Positions 1 through 12,640 are shown, counted from the first letter of the stretch. The stretch is DNA of 64,000 bases from Myrica gale (GCA_963930655.1 OZ005615.1:17378001-17442000); one strand, 5' to 3'. Program-made: numbers and translations. The notes: generated from the letters alone by a model not told the origin.

Positions 1-1142
1 GATAAATATTTCTGGACGTTGGATGCTTCAAGTGATTTCTCGGTGAAATCAGTCCACCGATAGCTTGTTGGTCGACTTATGGGAGGTATGAACACTTTGA
101 ATGTAACGACGTGGAAGGATATCTGGAAGTTGTTGGTGCATGAAAGGTTAAAATTGCTGCTTTGGAAGTGGTGTGGGACATCTTGCAGACTAAAGGGGCT
201 GATGAGGTTTGCTGCGTTTTGTGTGGGGAGCAACCAGAAACTGTGCACCACTTATTGTTAATGTGTCCTTTCAGTTGTGCTATTTGGTGTGAATCCCCAT
301 GGCAACTCAACATTTTGCAGTTTAGCACAGATTCAGTGGGAGCTTGGATTCAGAAAGTGTGCCATCCATATGTGTCTATTGGTATTGATTTGGAGGATCA
401 ACACCGGTTTCAAATATTTGCTTCTAACACTATTAATATGGTGTGGTTGGCTAGGAATAATGTTGTCTATGGTGGAAGGCCGTGTGATATGCAGGAGCTG
501 GTCCTACGAGTGTGTAAGCTCAGTTGGGAACATTGGATAGCGAGGTAAATGCAGTTTCAGTTGGTAAAGGGACAATGTGTTTGGAAGCCTCCACCCCCAG
601 AGACGGTTAAGGTCAATGTGGATGTAGCTGTGCGTGAACAGTTTGCTGTCATTGCTACCATAATTCGGGATCATCTAGGCGAGGTGAAAGGCTCCATGTT
701 CTTAAAGACTATGGCAGTCCAACCACTTGAAGGAGAGGCGGCGGCAGCTAAATTGGGGGTCAAGTTTGCTATGCAGATGAGGTTTCGTGATATAATTCTA
801 GAAGGTGATTCGGAAAGGGTGATCAAAGCTATTAAGCAATGGCCAAAAAGAACATAGTGGAGTATCCATACCACGGTGGCTGAGATTATTGATTTTTGTT
901 CATCTATGAATAGTTGGCAAGCTGTTCATATCTATCGTGGTGCAAATGAGGCGGTGCACTCCCTTGCTCGTTGGACCGCTGCCGAGTTCAGCTCTGGTGG
1001 CAATCCCTGTAGTTGTGAGCATTTTTGTGAGTTACCTTGGGTTTATGCGGGTTCTGACCCGCCTTAATGTTTTGTATGTTGGTTTCATTATGAATAAGAT
1101 GGGGTTTTGATTAAAAAAAACCAAAAAAAGAAAGGAAAAAAA
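1..1142 (+). mobile_element. LINE retrotransposon, 3' end (zf-RVT and RNase H), decayed
   Basis: This is the 3' part of a plant LINE whose upstream part lies outside the window. The first ~70 bases encode a segment ending in FSVKSVHR, like the region after the reverse transcriptase, followed by a stop. Bases 162-548 encode a zf-RVT-like segment with the zinc-ligand pattern CCVLCG..ETVHHLLLMCPF. Bases 549-857 encode an RNase H-like segment (KPPPPETVKVNVD, then EGDSERVI), and 876-1067 continue it with the C-terminal signature ANEAVHSLARW. The domains are separated by stops and frame changes, so it is inactive. An A-rich tail (about 1113-1142) marks the 3' end. Assignment to a plant LINE with an RNase H domain rests on domain order; the exact clade is not determined. 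Confidence 0.8.
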
Positions 1143-2040
1143 ACTGCAAGGATCCACTAGGGAAGGACAATAACAAAGGAAGGATGGCAATGAGAATAAG
1201 AAACAGAGAGTGGTAAGGAGAAAAAGGGACTCTAAGAGAAGGAACGGATGGAATCAATAAAACTAGGGAGGAAACCCTAAAAAACTTCACCAGGGAAGTA
1301 TGAAAAGAACAAAAAAACAGAAGATCCTTCTTAACAACAAACTATGGTATAGTTTAAATCATTTTTAAAGTTAGATGTCAAAATTCAAAAAGGTAAACCA
1401 AAAGCTAAAACCTAAACTCCGTAACAACAAGCCCATTGGAATCCATGACTATGAGTGCTATATCTAGAAAAAAAATCCATTGAGTACCAGAACCATGGAA
1501 AACCCCACATCCACCATTAAAGGAAATTATTCTTACTTCTTTGGGAAATAAGCATAGCTGACAATTTGACTGTCGAGAATCACCTTATGTAGCTCAAAAA
1601 ACACACATAAAACAGGTGGACTAGACGTTGTCAGCAGAAATATTTTTTCTTGACAAATATCAAAATTTTATTAATTCAGTGGGGATTTTTTTAAAAAAGG
1701 GGAAGGTCTAGTGGGCGGTTACAAAACTCTTTGGCATTAGCCCGTTACAAAATAAATAAAGAAATTAAATTCTACAGCAATTTAAGTAGGCAGAGCCTAA
1801 CCTGAACATAGGCCTAAAGCCCTAAAACCACTGCAGGTAGCGGCATCTGTCCCTAAAAATCAAAGAACGCCCTCATCCCGTGCTCTTAGAGGGAAAAGAA
1901 ATAAACCCTCATGGTCCCATCTCGACCCACCCGTGGCCTTCGTGTGTTAAAATTTTTGAAGTGGTTTAAATTTCAAGTACGTGAATTAATAAAAAAATAA
2001 AGAAAGAGATGATTTGAATGAATTTTTTATATTTATTATA
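1143..2040. other. No gene seen; possible reverse-oriented LINE tail
   Basis: AT-rich sequence without a convincing gene. Around 1650-1680 a T-rich stretch with AAAATTTTATTAATTCA resembles the reverse complement of a LINE 3' end, and the more GC-rich DNA to about 1940 could be a short minus-strand LINE remnant. This is a weak call based on composition only. Confidence 0.25.
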
Positions 2041-2207
2041 AGGGTGATTAACGATAGAAACAATGTCGGTTTGGCCAACACTGACACCACCAGTGCTAAG
2101 GCTAGTGTCTATATTTTGACACCGATACGGGCAAGTAGCAATAATCGGCCTTGTCGATACCGGTTGAAACGGTAACCGTATAACCGTTTGGGGTGAGAGA
2201 CTGTTAG

Positions 2208-3010
2208 GGACCCTGGTCTAGGCCACCAAAACATCTACTAACTCCTCCAAGCGATCCGCTCCAACTCCACAATCGATCCTCCCGAACCGTTTCAAGTAAC
2301 ACACGAGCGTGGTAAATAGGATCTAACACACGTAAATGGACAACACTCAAGCTCTTATTAATGAAGAACGATGAACGTGGTCAAGGGTTAATTAGCCCAA
2401 GACCACAAGGATACAAGAACAATCCCAATCAAGGGTTAATTAGCCCAAGAACGGGTACTCAAACTAGGTTATTAGCCTCGAATGAATCACAGGTCAAAAG
2501 GTTATTAGCCTTGACACCGACTTAGCATATACGTGCCTATGCTTAACCAAAACACTCAGAAGCACTCAGGCTCTCCAAGACTCTACTATTCTCTCTATCC
2601 TCTGAATGACTAACTCTAATGCTTCTAAGGGTGTTTATATAGACATCCTTAGGAGCTTACAAACCCTAATTGACTCCAAACAAATCACAAACAAATCAAA
2701 TCTAAATCAAATCCCTTTAATCAAGGAGATTTGATATTACATGTCTAACATAACAATAACATAAAGGAAAGGAATCTTCTAGAGTTTAGGAAATGATCCC
2801 TAAATCTAGAAGATATGATTTATTCAATCTAAACAATAAAGGAAATCTTAATCAAATCCCTTTAATCAAGGAGATTTGATATTACATGTCTAGCATAGCA
2901 ATAACATAAAGGAAAGGAATCTTCTAGAGTTTAGGAAATGATCCCTAAATCTAGAAGATATGATTTATTCAATCTAAACAATAAAGGAAAGTAATCCCTA
3001 AGATACCTCC
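2208..3010. repeat. LTR-like noncoding repeat, unclassified
   Basis: The stretch begins TGTTAGGGACCC and holds short repeated phrases (GGTTAATTAGCCCAAG twice near 2385-2450, GGTTATTAGCC twice near 2467-2512). It has a TATA-like TTTATATAG at about 2633 and contains the 145-bp tandem duplication listed separately. The TG start, internal TATA and lack of coding fit a degenerate LTR, but no partner LTR, primer-binding site or target duplication was found. Confidence 0.3.
2701..2990. repeat. Tandem duplication, two 145-bp units
   Basis: Unit one (2701-2845) and unit two (2846-2990) are near-identical head-to-tail copies. Anchors such as AATCAAATCCC (2705 and 2850) and AATCTAAACAATAAAGG (2826 and 2971) are exactly 145 bases apart, and only a few substitutions separate the units, for example CTAACATAACA versus CTAGCATAGCA. 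Confidence 0.95.
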
Positions 3011-4950
3011 ATCAATGCCAGGATCTCGGCATCGTCCGTCGCCGTTCACAGCGACGCCGCCGCCGCTTGCACCACCATGGGTGGTGATGCTCCTCCGGGT
3101 CCCTAGTCCGTCCTCTTCCATTCCCCACCTAGCACCGGTAGGGGTGGTGGTGCTCCACCATTGGTGGTGGCTGTAGGAGGTGGTAAACCTGTGTCATGAC
3201 TCTCCTTTGTTTGCTGGCCCGTTGCTGCTGCTTAGCTTGGCTAGTGGCCAAGGATTTGCTGTGGAACCGTGTCATGGCAAGGCCATGTGCTGTCGTGACA
3301 TGTCTGTGGCAGGCTGACTGGCATGCCAGGCATGGGCGTTGGTGAGGCGCCATGCCTTGTCAGGGATGCCTAGCTCGCACTGATGCAATGACATGGCTGT
3401 GGTGTTGTCGCCGCGCACACTGTGGTCTTGTCAAGTGTGCCTATGGGTGCCACTGGTACCTCATCTCGGCACCTATCCTCTCACGCATGACTGTCACGCC
3501 TATGTCATCACTGGAGATCCTTTCAAAGACGTTGACGACGACGGCGTGGAGAGAGAGATGTTGGAGAGGGGCCAGAGGGAGAGAGACACTGGAGAGAGTA
3601 CTTGGGAGAGGGAGAGAGAGAGACAATCATAATTTTCATGTCTCACAGTGGAAACAACGCCATTCTATTTTAAAGAGAGAGATGCCTTTTACTTTTATTT
3701 TGTATTTTTTTAGAAAGTGTATTATTAACTATCGAAAAAGTCAGCAGTTAACCAGGCACCGATAAATAAAGAAAACTCAAATTGAAGCCGGCGAGGGAGC
3801 GGTTCTCGATAAGAGTGACGGTTATACCGGTACTTATAGAGAAAATACTCACTCTAAATAGTAAAAAATGATAATTTAATAAAGAGAAAAAATTACTTTA
3901 TAATTTATTTTATTAGACAAAAATTTCAGATTCCACGCAAATGCCACTTAGCTCCACTTCGTGCTCCACTGTGCATCCCTTGCCTTCATGAGCGCTCCTA
4001 TCCCTATCCTTATCCCCTGATTCCCCTCCCCTGATTCTAACCCCTCCCCCAACACCTCCCCCATTCCTCACCTATTCTATTTTCTGAATTCCTCCCCCAC
4101 TCTACTTCAACAACCATAATGTACGAAGGTTCACCACCTGCTGCATCCCCACGCGGGTGGACCTCATGACAGCACGCTATTTATGTGTGAACAAACTAGA
4201 AAACACCCTCTCCGTTTTTCCGTGACCTGGTCCGAGTCGTCGTCCCCCATTTCGCGCTTGTAAGAAGCCCAACGCGAACTCTTGTCGATAGCTCGGCCGT
4301 GTTCCACTCAGGAAGAACGACCCCGACACTCTGGTGAGCCATATTTTTGTGTGAGCAATTCGAGATTCTTCGAATTATCATTTGACTACCAAGATTGATA
4401 AAGCTCTACTAATTGTCAATATCCATTGGAGGGAACACCCCAAATTCGAGGTCTTTTACATGTGTCTTCTACGAGAATGAACTACTGATTTATTGCATGA
4501 TCCACAACGAAGTTTACCTCGCATTGGTGTCTGTATGGTAACTTTACAAGTCAAGAATTTTGGCGATGCATTTACATGGGATCAGGGTTCATTGCCTGTA
4601 GATTATCTCTCTGATATGAGTTCGACGCTGGTTGTGTTTCTGGGTCTTTGATTCTGTGGCTAATATCTATCTGTTTCACGTTCTACTCAACCCATTTTTA
4701 CCAACTTGAAGACGCTTAAAAAATTATGCCATAATTGTATTGCTTGTGCCCCTACAAATAATTCCTCAAGCAACCAGAGGTATCTGGTTGATAGTTTACT
4801 ATTTTCACTTAATTGGTTTATATTTGCTAAAGAATTTTGAATACATAAACGACAAGGCATAGTAAAATATCTGATAGACACATAATTGGGCATGTGAAAT
4901 CCATACATTTCACCAAGATTCTTTTCTCCCTCTTTAGCAACTGCATATTA
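3011..4950. other. No gene seen; GC- and GA-rich noncoding DNA
   Basis: A GC-rich stretch (3030-3520) is rich in CCGCCG/GGTGGTGG runs. Bases 3540-3632 are a purine-rich GAGAGA tract. Around 3760-3830 are phrases like GGTTATACCGGTAC that recall hAT subterminal repeats, but no paired end was found. Bases 4200-4335 are locally GC-rich and end in CTCTG followed by GTGAGC, which could be a lost 5' untranslated exon of the hydrolase pseudogene downstream; I cannot show this. Confidence 0.4.
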
Positions 4951-5005
4951 TTCTAATGGGTAACTTTGAATAAAACCATCGTCTTGTTCTTTCATATTTC
5001 TGCAG

Positions 5006-5124
5006 TGACCAATCAGTGGAGAACTACAATAAATAATAAGCATGGTGAGATGCTTGTGGGAATATTACATGACACAGGTTCAAAGGGGCTGGTTATATTG
5101 TGCCATGGAATTCATACCTCGAAG
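5006..5124 (+). pseudogene. Alpha/beta-hydrolase pseudogene, exon a
   Basis: First recognisable exon of a serine-hydrolase (alpha/beta-hydrolase fold, plant esterase/aminopeptidase-like) pseudogene. A pyrimidine-rich tract and TGCAG acceptor precede it, and the donor AAG|GTTATA follows. The peptide includes NNKHGEMLVGILHDTG and GLVILCHG, the typical first strand and oxyanion-region HG motif of the family. The next exon lies 8.3 kb downstream, because a copia element sits in the intron (5881-12635). With exons at 13395, 13787, 14301 and 16863 it makes up one broken gene. Family assignment is fairly firm; the substrate is unknown. Confidence 0.75.
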
Positions 5125-5880
5125 GTTATAACTATGAGAACCACATTTGAGACATGCATATCAAGATTTACCTGGAGATGCTTGTTTATTCTCATACAAT
5201 TTCAATTGTTTGTTCTTGTTGAGAAGTCTAGCTGTGTTCTCTACTTTAGATTCATGGTGGGGGAAGTCCTCCTTTCTTCTATTCTAGGAGTTTACTGGAC
5301 AGCCTAGAAGACTATTGCAGATGCATATATTGTCCCGGCATACCTTGTTTGGGAAAATAGCAGCAGATTATTATGTTTAAGTAACATCAAAAGATATTGG
5401 CTTTGTGTTAAAGCCTACTTCCCTAAGGCGGGTAGTTTACGGCAAAAAATGCTAAGGGATGAGGCTCATGTCCGTTAAGTTTTTATGTTGTTCTAGTCAA
5501 GATCTGCTCTTTTTATTGCGGCGTAAACTATCAATCATGGTTGGTTTTGTACTGTTTTCAAGATGTGCTCTTTTATCTCATGACAGCAACCCCTTCCTCT
5601 GTGAAAGAATACAAGAGCGTCTCTTGATAGAAAATCAAGAATGTTCTTTCAGAGAATAAGAGAGATATACTGAAGTTCCTATAAGATTGTGAGAGAGAAT
5701 CCAACACCTATGAGGAGTTTTGTCACTTGCTTTTGGGAATCTTATACGTCTCTATAAACCATAGAGATCACAGATCAAGTACCTTTGTCTTCAATTTTCC
5801 AACTGTGTTAGGAAGCCCAAGAGAAGAATCGAGAAACTGTTGGAGGTCAGCATTTGGGAAGTACAAACCAAGGATTTAGA
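5125..5880. other. Pseudogene intron, left part
   Basis: AT-rich sequence between hydrolase exon a and the copia insertion, with only short open frames full of stops. The last five bases (TTAGA) are the left copy of the copia target duplication. Confidence 0.5.
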
Positions 5881-7146
5881 TGTATGAGATCGCGCAGCGG
5901 GAAAATCACAGATCGTTGAAAACTAGCAACCCAAGCGTTCTGTCTCCTTCAGATTCACGCACACAGTTCTTGAGAGAGAGAATCATAGAGAGAGAAAACT
6001 TAAAGAGTTAAAGTTTTCTCTTAAATCATTATCTTCTTTTCTAAAATAAAGTTCTGAGCTATTTATAATGGCTTCCTCAGAACTTCTCCTGTGCTTATGC
6101 TTGAGATCTTTAGCGATCTCAAATCTCGGCCGTAGGATCATCATGAAAAAGTCTTTTTCATTTACTCATATTCTGTATTTCGAATTTATGAGCTTCTACA
6201 AATTGTGATCATGTCCATTAACATATCACAATTGACCCTCGAGATAGTGAGACTATTTTTTCGTGAAATCCCTTTTGCTAACAATTATTTGTTTATTTAT
6301 CCTTCCACCATAGTATATTCCACATGAGCTAATAGGACCGAAATAATATCATCGATTAAGTTCCTAGCTCATATAATTCGTAATTCACAATCTGTAACTC
6401 GTTGGACTCTCATATTGTTTCTAAAATAATTTCAAAAATAAATATATAATATATATTAATTTCGAAAAACATTTTCGCAAACATCCACTGGCTAGTGATT
6501 TCTTTTCGAGTCCAACTCTATACAGATATACTGAATATATAGTCTCACAAAAAGACTGGTGGATTCCTTGTTGAGCATTTACACGCTCATTTATTATATA
6601 CAAGACCCAACGTTGTATGGAATATTTGACCTAGAAAGATCATCACCAAATGACTCGGTCAAAGTACAAGTACACAACAAACAAACCTGCATAAACCTCT
6701 CAAGTCTAAGGATACAATAAACTAATTGTGCTGAATACCTTCTTTACATCAGTGATCACTTCCAGAAGGTATTCATATGTGATCACGTTCAGTGCATGTA
6801 CTCTTACAGTGCACCCACTCGTCCGTTTAAAGTCACTACCTCAATGATGAAGTCCATCATCCTATATTAATAGAGGTACAACGAGTGTAGACCTATTTAT
6901 ACATAAATATGTACTTTGGTCTAGAACAACGGTCAAGTGAACAAGGAATCGAAAAGTCATACTCCCCACCTTTTGATTCATTAATCATCGGCATGATTTT
7001 TCTACAATTTCACTTACCGATATATAATTGTGTAACATCTCATGTTACAACATTATACCCAATAAGTAATAAATACATGTGAATATGAAAAAAATAACTA
7101 TCTCATAATTAGTCTAATAACTCGTTTTGAGGGCATATTTCCAACA
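5881..7146 (-). repeat. copia-1 3' LTR
   Basis: A 1266-bp LTR, begins TGTATGAGA and ends CCAACA on the plus strand. It aligns along its whole length with 11364-12635. The minus-strand start TGTTGGAAATATGCCCTC is shared with the right LTR. Confidence 0.93.
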
Positions 7147-7156
7147 TCTCCCACTT
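7147..7156 (-). other. copia-1 polypurine tract
   Basis: On the minus strand, AAGTGGGAGA directly abuts the 3' LTR, as expected for the second-strand primer. Confidence 0.75.
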
Positions 7157-7479
7157 GCACTCAAAACCATTTATCTAGGTATCTCATACCGAGTCAGACT
7201 CTAAATGTGTCTCAAGCATTTTTGAGTCAGCAATTCGGCGAAAATGGATCCGCAATATGCTAGGTTGATAATACACCAAATATTACGATATCATTTTGAT
7301 TCACCGTATCATGTATCTTCTTTCTCTGTGCTTTGCCTTAGTGCTGGAGTCAGCAGTGGTATTCTACTTACAATTCTTGCAACTCCATCCACATTTGCCC
7401 AATGTATACACGCAAGTTCAAAAGTGATAAATTATCCTTAACTGAACTTATTCATTTCTAGACAGTCCGCAAATTGTCA

Positions 7480-8420
7480 ACCCTGAACACCAGAAAATAG
7501 TGTTTAGTACTTCTCAAGTATTTGAGAATATGCTTAACCGCTGTCCAGCTCCAGAGCCCATGTCAAATTAATATCTACTTACAATGCTGACTATATGACT
7601 ATATCTGGTCTTACCTTTCTCCTCTTGGAAATATGAATACTATACCGAGAGGATGAAATCCTTCCTTGGTATTCTGTAAATAATTGCCAATATTTGTCAA
7701 TGTAGTCCCAAAAACCTCTTCTCTCGGTTTCCAAACAACTTGGGTCCAAGAATGCGGAACACTTCCAAAGGTCTTTGATTTGAAAAATATGGTTCATGAA
7801 CCATCTTTTTCATGGATGACATTCTCTCGACATCATTCTCATAAGTAGCATATTACTGACATAAAGAACTAGAAACATCACTAAATTCCCACTGATTTCT
7901 TGTCAATAACTTCTTTTCAATACAAGGCACATCCATATTTCGTGAGAAATCAAACGATTTAATCATCTCATCTAAATGGATTCTCAGCTAACGCTTCTGA
8001 GTTCTAAACTCCTCAGTAGGTTTAGTAACATCTCTTTTCTATTGATCTCATCTGCCTTACGTATTGGCTCAGCTAACTGTTTCATCAAGAATTGTCATGC
8101 TTTAACCTTCACATAGATCGTACTCCTTTTAAAATATAATTTTCCTTCTAATAATCACCTTCTGTTCACTTGGATTTATCAAATAATGCCCAACGAACCA
8201 TTTTTGGGTAACCTACAAATAATCTTTGATTCCAGCTTCTGCTCATCAAACTCTTTGATGTGAGCTAGACATCACCACATACTCTCAAATGATCCAGACA
8301 TGGTCTTAACAGTCTATGATCCATGAGGAGTTTTAGGTATAGATTGAGTAGGTATCCTGTTTACAACATAAACAGCTGCCTCCAAGGCAAAAATCCCAAA
8401 AGTATGCAGGTAATATATCT
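7480..8420 (-). pseudogene. copia-1 reverse transcriptase remnant
   Basis: Minus-strand fragments in several frames match the C-terminal half of a copia reverse transcriptase. The clearest is the stretch read across 7600-7800 (FQIKDLWK, then a shifted CLETERRG.., corresponding to the family's IKDLGEA / DRSRRLLG region). Farther up, around 7900-7980, is DEMIKSFGF-like sequence. Many frameshifts and stops. The same region is better preserved in the related copia-2 at 28109-29140, which helped identify it. Confidence 0.6.
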
Positions 8421-8875
8421 ATGCTTATCTCCCACTAAACAATATCATATAAAGTTCAGCTTTTGTTTTTAAACATTCACAGAGTCCATGATTCACTTTT
8501 TCAACATAGACTATCAATAAGACTAGAGTCAATAGAAAGACAATCTTTCAAATAACAAGTGTCAAAACAAACATTTATACAATTTTTGAGACAGAAAACT
8601 AAAATTTCAAAAGTTCTGGAACATAAAGATACTCTTCCAAATAGAACTTCAGACTTTCATGGACTCGAATGAAAATCTCTAATGGAGGTCGCTGCAACGC
8701 TTGCACTCGTTTCCATCAGTTTCCTCATCACCACGTTTCTGGGTTTCCTCAAACCCCTGCAATCATATTGCATAAGTGAAAATTTGTGTCAAGATTGACA
8801 CACTAAATTCAATAGACCCTCCATTAAATCAATTGATAAGCATACCTTTAGAAGGACCAGTTTTCTTTAGTGAAG

Positions 8876-9600
8876 CTAGATATGCTGGGCAATTCCTTTT
8901 CCAATGACCTGAGATGCTTTCTTCTTTTTGAACTTCTTCCCCTTGGGCTTAAGTTCATGGTTGACTGACTTGTTCATTACCATTAGAGAACCTTTCTCAT
9001 GTATGATAAGTTCCTCAGCTGCTTGCAACATATTGAGCAACTCTGACAAAGTCATCGTCATCTTGTTCATATTATAATTTAATATGATGAACTGGTTGAA
9101 CGATTCAGGCAAAGATGCCAATATCGCTCCAACCTTTGTCTCGCCTTCAATCTCTGCACATAGTGTTTGCAGTTCAGTGATGAATGATATCATCTTCAAT
9201 ACATGATCTCGAACTGGAGAACCTTCCACCATTGTGGTGGTCATCAGCAGTTTCATAACTTGCTGGCGTGCAGACCGACTATGCTCTCCAAATAATTCTT
9301 GGAGATAAGAAAACATGTCTTTTGCTGTAGCTAGGTCTTCACACTGCTTCTGTAATATATTGATCATCGAGGCCAACATATAACATCGAGCTAGTTCATC
9401 TGTCTCATGCCACTTATCATAAGCAACTCTTTGCTCTTACGTTGCATCAGCTAAAGCAATCTGAGGGATCTCATCCTTCAACACATAAACAACTTTTTCA
9501 ACCGTGAGTACTATCATCATATTCCTCTTCCAATCAAGGAAGTTTGGTCCAATTAGCTTGTTATCATCTAAAATTCTAGACAATGGGTTCTACATAATAA
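8876..9600 (-). pseudogene. copia-1 gag (UBN2/retrotran_gag type)
   Basis: Minus-strand gag. The N-terminal part (9593-9380) reads NPLSRILDDNKLIGPNF..W, the typical copia gag start, but the only ATG there is followed at once by a stop (ATG TAG), and another TAG lies near 9438. Bases 9379-8876 are open for 167 residues and contain the UBN2-type core (..AKDMFSYLQELFGE.., LASLPESFNQF) and a lysine-rich C-terminus. A frameshift then separates a zinc-knuckle remnant (GHWKRNCPAY near 8880-8905). Structural protein of the virus-like particle in active elements; here it is dead. Confidence 0.85.
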
Positions 9601-10295
9601 TCTGCACAGATCAAGAAAGAAAATCACATGTATATAAAATTTCCATTAGTATAGGGTTTTAAATAACTAATGGTACCTCCCACTGAATCACAGCAACAAA
9701 AGAAAATACAGAATATAACTTTTATATTCAGTGTTTGCAGTGGGTATCAAGAACTTCTACCTTATGTAAATATGATCCTATTTTAGTAACCACGCAACTA
9801 CTTGTAAAAGCGAATAGTAACTATTCATCACGAATCCATCTCATGTTGTATACTATGTGTATAAAAATATTTGTGACTCTTGATTTTCTTTTTGGCCACC
9901 AAACATAAACACAATATTCATTATTTTAGTGGACGTGTTTATTTGGTTAAGTTCAACCATCGTCTAAGTGACATGTAATTTTGTAATGGGTCGGCATTAC
10001 TTTTTTAGTCAACACCCCCACCACACATACACAGTCACTTATCTTCTCAAGAAGTACATGAAACAAATCATAAGATCAATAATTGGTCTGACTATTTCAG
10101 TTTGAACCAACATCAACCAAATAAAATTTTCACATACCAACAATGGAAGGTCATGAGATTAATTTTCTTGTAAAACAATCTCATTTAACACTTATATTAA
10201 TCTGTTAAATTAATTCTTTTTGAAAAAAAATTCTGGTCAAACTGGGTCAACCCAATAGGGCCCAGCCTGTGTGTCTCCAGATCCTTCCTTTTATT

Positions 10296-10870
10296 TTATT
10301 TTGTTTTTATTTTTTTATGGACCCAGCCCAACGACTGGGCTGGGTCTTTGGGCCTTGGGCCTGGTAGGAAAATTGTTGCCCTACCCGCCCGGCCCAAAGC
10401 GTGCGACCCAGGCATCTCTATGCCTGGGCGCCGCTTAGGCGCCCTTTGAGAGGGTACAGAGGCCAACAATGCTTGCCGCCGTCCAACACCGGCTTGCCAC
10501 ATCCGGTCAGCCATAGGACGAACGTTGACTGGTCATTCCAGTGGTGACCTTGGCGCGGCCTACCAGAGCGCGATTGGCCTCCGTTTAGTCCATCCACACC
10601 CGTGTCTCACACGGGTGTGTGAGGAGCTGACCGCGGCCTAATGGCCGCTGGCTCTCCTCCCAACTCCGGTCGGAGGTCGCCCCAGCCATACTGGGCACTC
10701 CTCCGGCCAACTAAGCCACCACCGGCGGCTGGTGGTGGCCGGATTGGAGAGCAAGAAACTCTCTCTCCCTCCTTGCATTTTTCTTCCATCGAGCACAACA
10801 AATTTCAGCAAAATCACAACCAAACAACCCGAATACATCTATTTCTCAAAGAAATCATAGAAGAATAACA
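10296..10870 (-). other. copia-1 untranslated leader, GC-rich
   Basis: GC-rich sequence between primer-binding site and gag, with GGGCTGGGT/GGGCCTTGGGCC phrases. A related block is found at 39650-40010 in the leader of copia-2, so it belongs to this family's leader and is not a host gene. Confidence 0.6.
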
Positions 10871-11346
10871 AGATCTAACATTAGATGAAACAAATCTCAA
10901 CAAAAACACAAAGATCATGAAAACCAGAGAGACCCACGGGTATGAGTTTTTCGTTTTCTATTTTCCAAAACCAAAACCCATTGGCAAGAGATCTTTGAAC
11001 CTCTCTCTTCAAGTATACCCGAATAGCAAAAGGGGTATGTTCTTGTCTCACAAAAACATAAGCCTGATTTCCATCTAGCTTAACACTTAAGTCGCATGAA
11101 GCTTGAAGGGAGCACACGGGCAGAAACAAAACCCATAGGCAGCTCCGGAAATATGGCCCGATTCTCATATTTTCAAAAGAAAAATCACATCCAAGCTTAT
11201 AATAGCATGCTATACCGAACGGATCAATAGTAAATCAACAATAATCGTGTTTCTTCACTTCAATTCTCATTTGAACGCGAAGAACACGAAAATTTTCATA
11301 AGTGGGTTAAAGAGAGAAACTAATTTGAGCTGTGAGATTTCACAAA

Positions 11347-11362
11347 CCTTGCTCTGATACCA
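11347..11362 (-). other. copia-1 primer-binding site
   Basis: The minus strand reads TGGTATCAGAGCAAGG one base after the 5' LTR. TGGTATCAGAGC is the usual copia site complementary to the 3' end of initiator tRNA-Met. Confidence 0.9.
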
Positions 11363-11363
11363 G

Positions 11364-12635
11364 TGTAAGAGAATGCGTAGCGGGGAAATCACGGATCGTT
11401 GAAAACTAGCAGCCCAAGTGTTCTGCCTCCTTCAGATACACGCACACAGTTCTTGAGAGAGAGAATCATAGAAAGAGAAAACTTAGAGAAAGAAATTTTT
11501 CTCGTAAATCATCTTCTTCTTTTCTCAAATGAAGTTCTGAGCTATTTATAATGGCTTTCTCAGAACTTCTCCTGTGCTTATGCGTGGGATCTTTAAGGAT
11601 CTCAAATCTCGGCTGCAGGATCATCATGAAAAACTCTTTTTCATTTACTCCCTTATATTATGTATTCCGAATTTATAGGCTTCTACAAATTGTGATCATG
11701 TCTATTAACATATCACAATTGACCTCCGAGATAGTGAGACTATTTTTTCGTGAAATCCCTTTTGCTAACAATTATTTGTTTATTTACCCTTCCACCATAC
11801 TATATTCCACATGAGCTAATAGGAACGGAATAATATCACCGATTAAGTCTCTAGCTTATATAATTCTTAATTCAAAATCTGTAACTCGTTGGACTCTCAA
11901 ATTGTTTCTAAAACAATTTCACAGATAAATATATAATATATATTAATTTCAAAAAACATTTTCGCAAACATCCACTGGCCAGTGATTTCTTTTCGAGTCC
12001 AACTCTATACAGATATACTGAATATACTGTCTCACAAAGAGACTGATTGATTCCTTGTTGAGCATTTACACAAGCTCATTTATCATACACAAGATCCAAT
12101 GTTGTCTGAAATATTTGACATAGAAAGATCATCACCAAATGACTCGGTTAAAGTACAAGTACACAACAAACAAACCTGCATAAACCTCTCAGGTCTAAGG
12201 ATACAATAAACTAATTGTGCTGAATACCTTCTTTACATCAGTGATCACTTCCAGAAGGTATTCATATGTGATCTCGTTCAGTGCATGTATTCTTACAGTG
12301 CATCCACTCGTTTGCTTAAGGTCACTACCTCAATGACGGAGTCCATCATCCTATTTTAATAGAGGCACAACGAGTGTAGACCTATTTGTACATAAATATA
12401 TACTTCGGTCTAGAACAACGGCCAAGTGAACAAGGAACCGAAAAGTCATACTCTCCGCCTTTTGATTCATTAATCATCGGAATGACTTTTCTACAATTTC
12501 ACTTACCAATATATAACTGTGTAACATCTCATGTTACAACACTATACCCAATAAGTAATAAATACATGTGAATATAAAAGAAATAATTATCTCATAATTA
12601 TTGTAATAACTGGTTTTGAGGGCATATTTCCAACA
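11364..12635 (-). repeat. copia-1 5' LTR
   Basis: A 1272-bp LTR (plus-strand ends TGTAAGAG..CCAACA), partner of 5881-7146. The TTAGA target duplication follows at 12636-12640. Confidence 0.93.
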
Positions 12636-12640
12636 TTAGA

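Larger units (their letters stand above)
5881..12635 (-). mobile_element. Full-length Ty1/copia LTR retrotransposon (copia-1)
   Basis: A 6755-bp element inserted in the intron of the hydrolase pseudogene. Both LTRs have TG..CA-type ends, and the element is flanked by the perfect 5-bp duplication TTAGA (5876-5880 and 12636-12640). Read on the minus strand the order is: LTR (12635-11364), primer-binding site TGGTATCAGAGC, GC-rich leader, gag (about 9600-8876), shattered reverse transcriptase (about 8400-7500), polypurine tract AAGTGGGAGA, LTR (7146-5881). The gag-RT order and the initiator-tRNA-Met primer site are those of copia elements. Protease and integrase are not recognisable, and RT is in frameshifted pieces, so any mobility would have needed proteins from elsewhere. 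The first ~125 bases of the two LTRs differ by roughly a tenth by eye, so the insertion is not recent. Confidence 0.93.

Noticed and set aside
10296..10868. Several overlapping 60-75 aa open frames on both strands
   Set aside because: GC-rich retrotransposon leader has few stops by composition; the related copia-2 leader does not preserve any of the frames.
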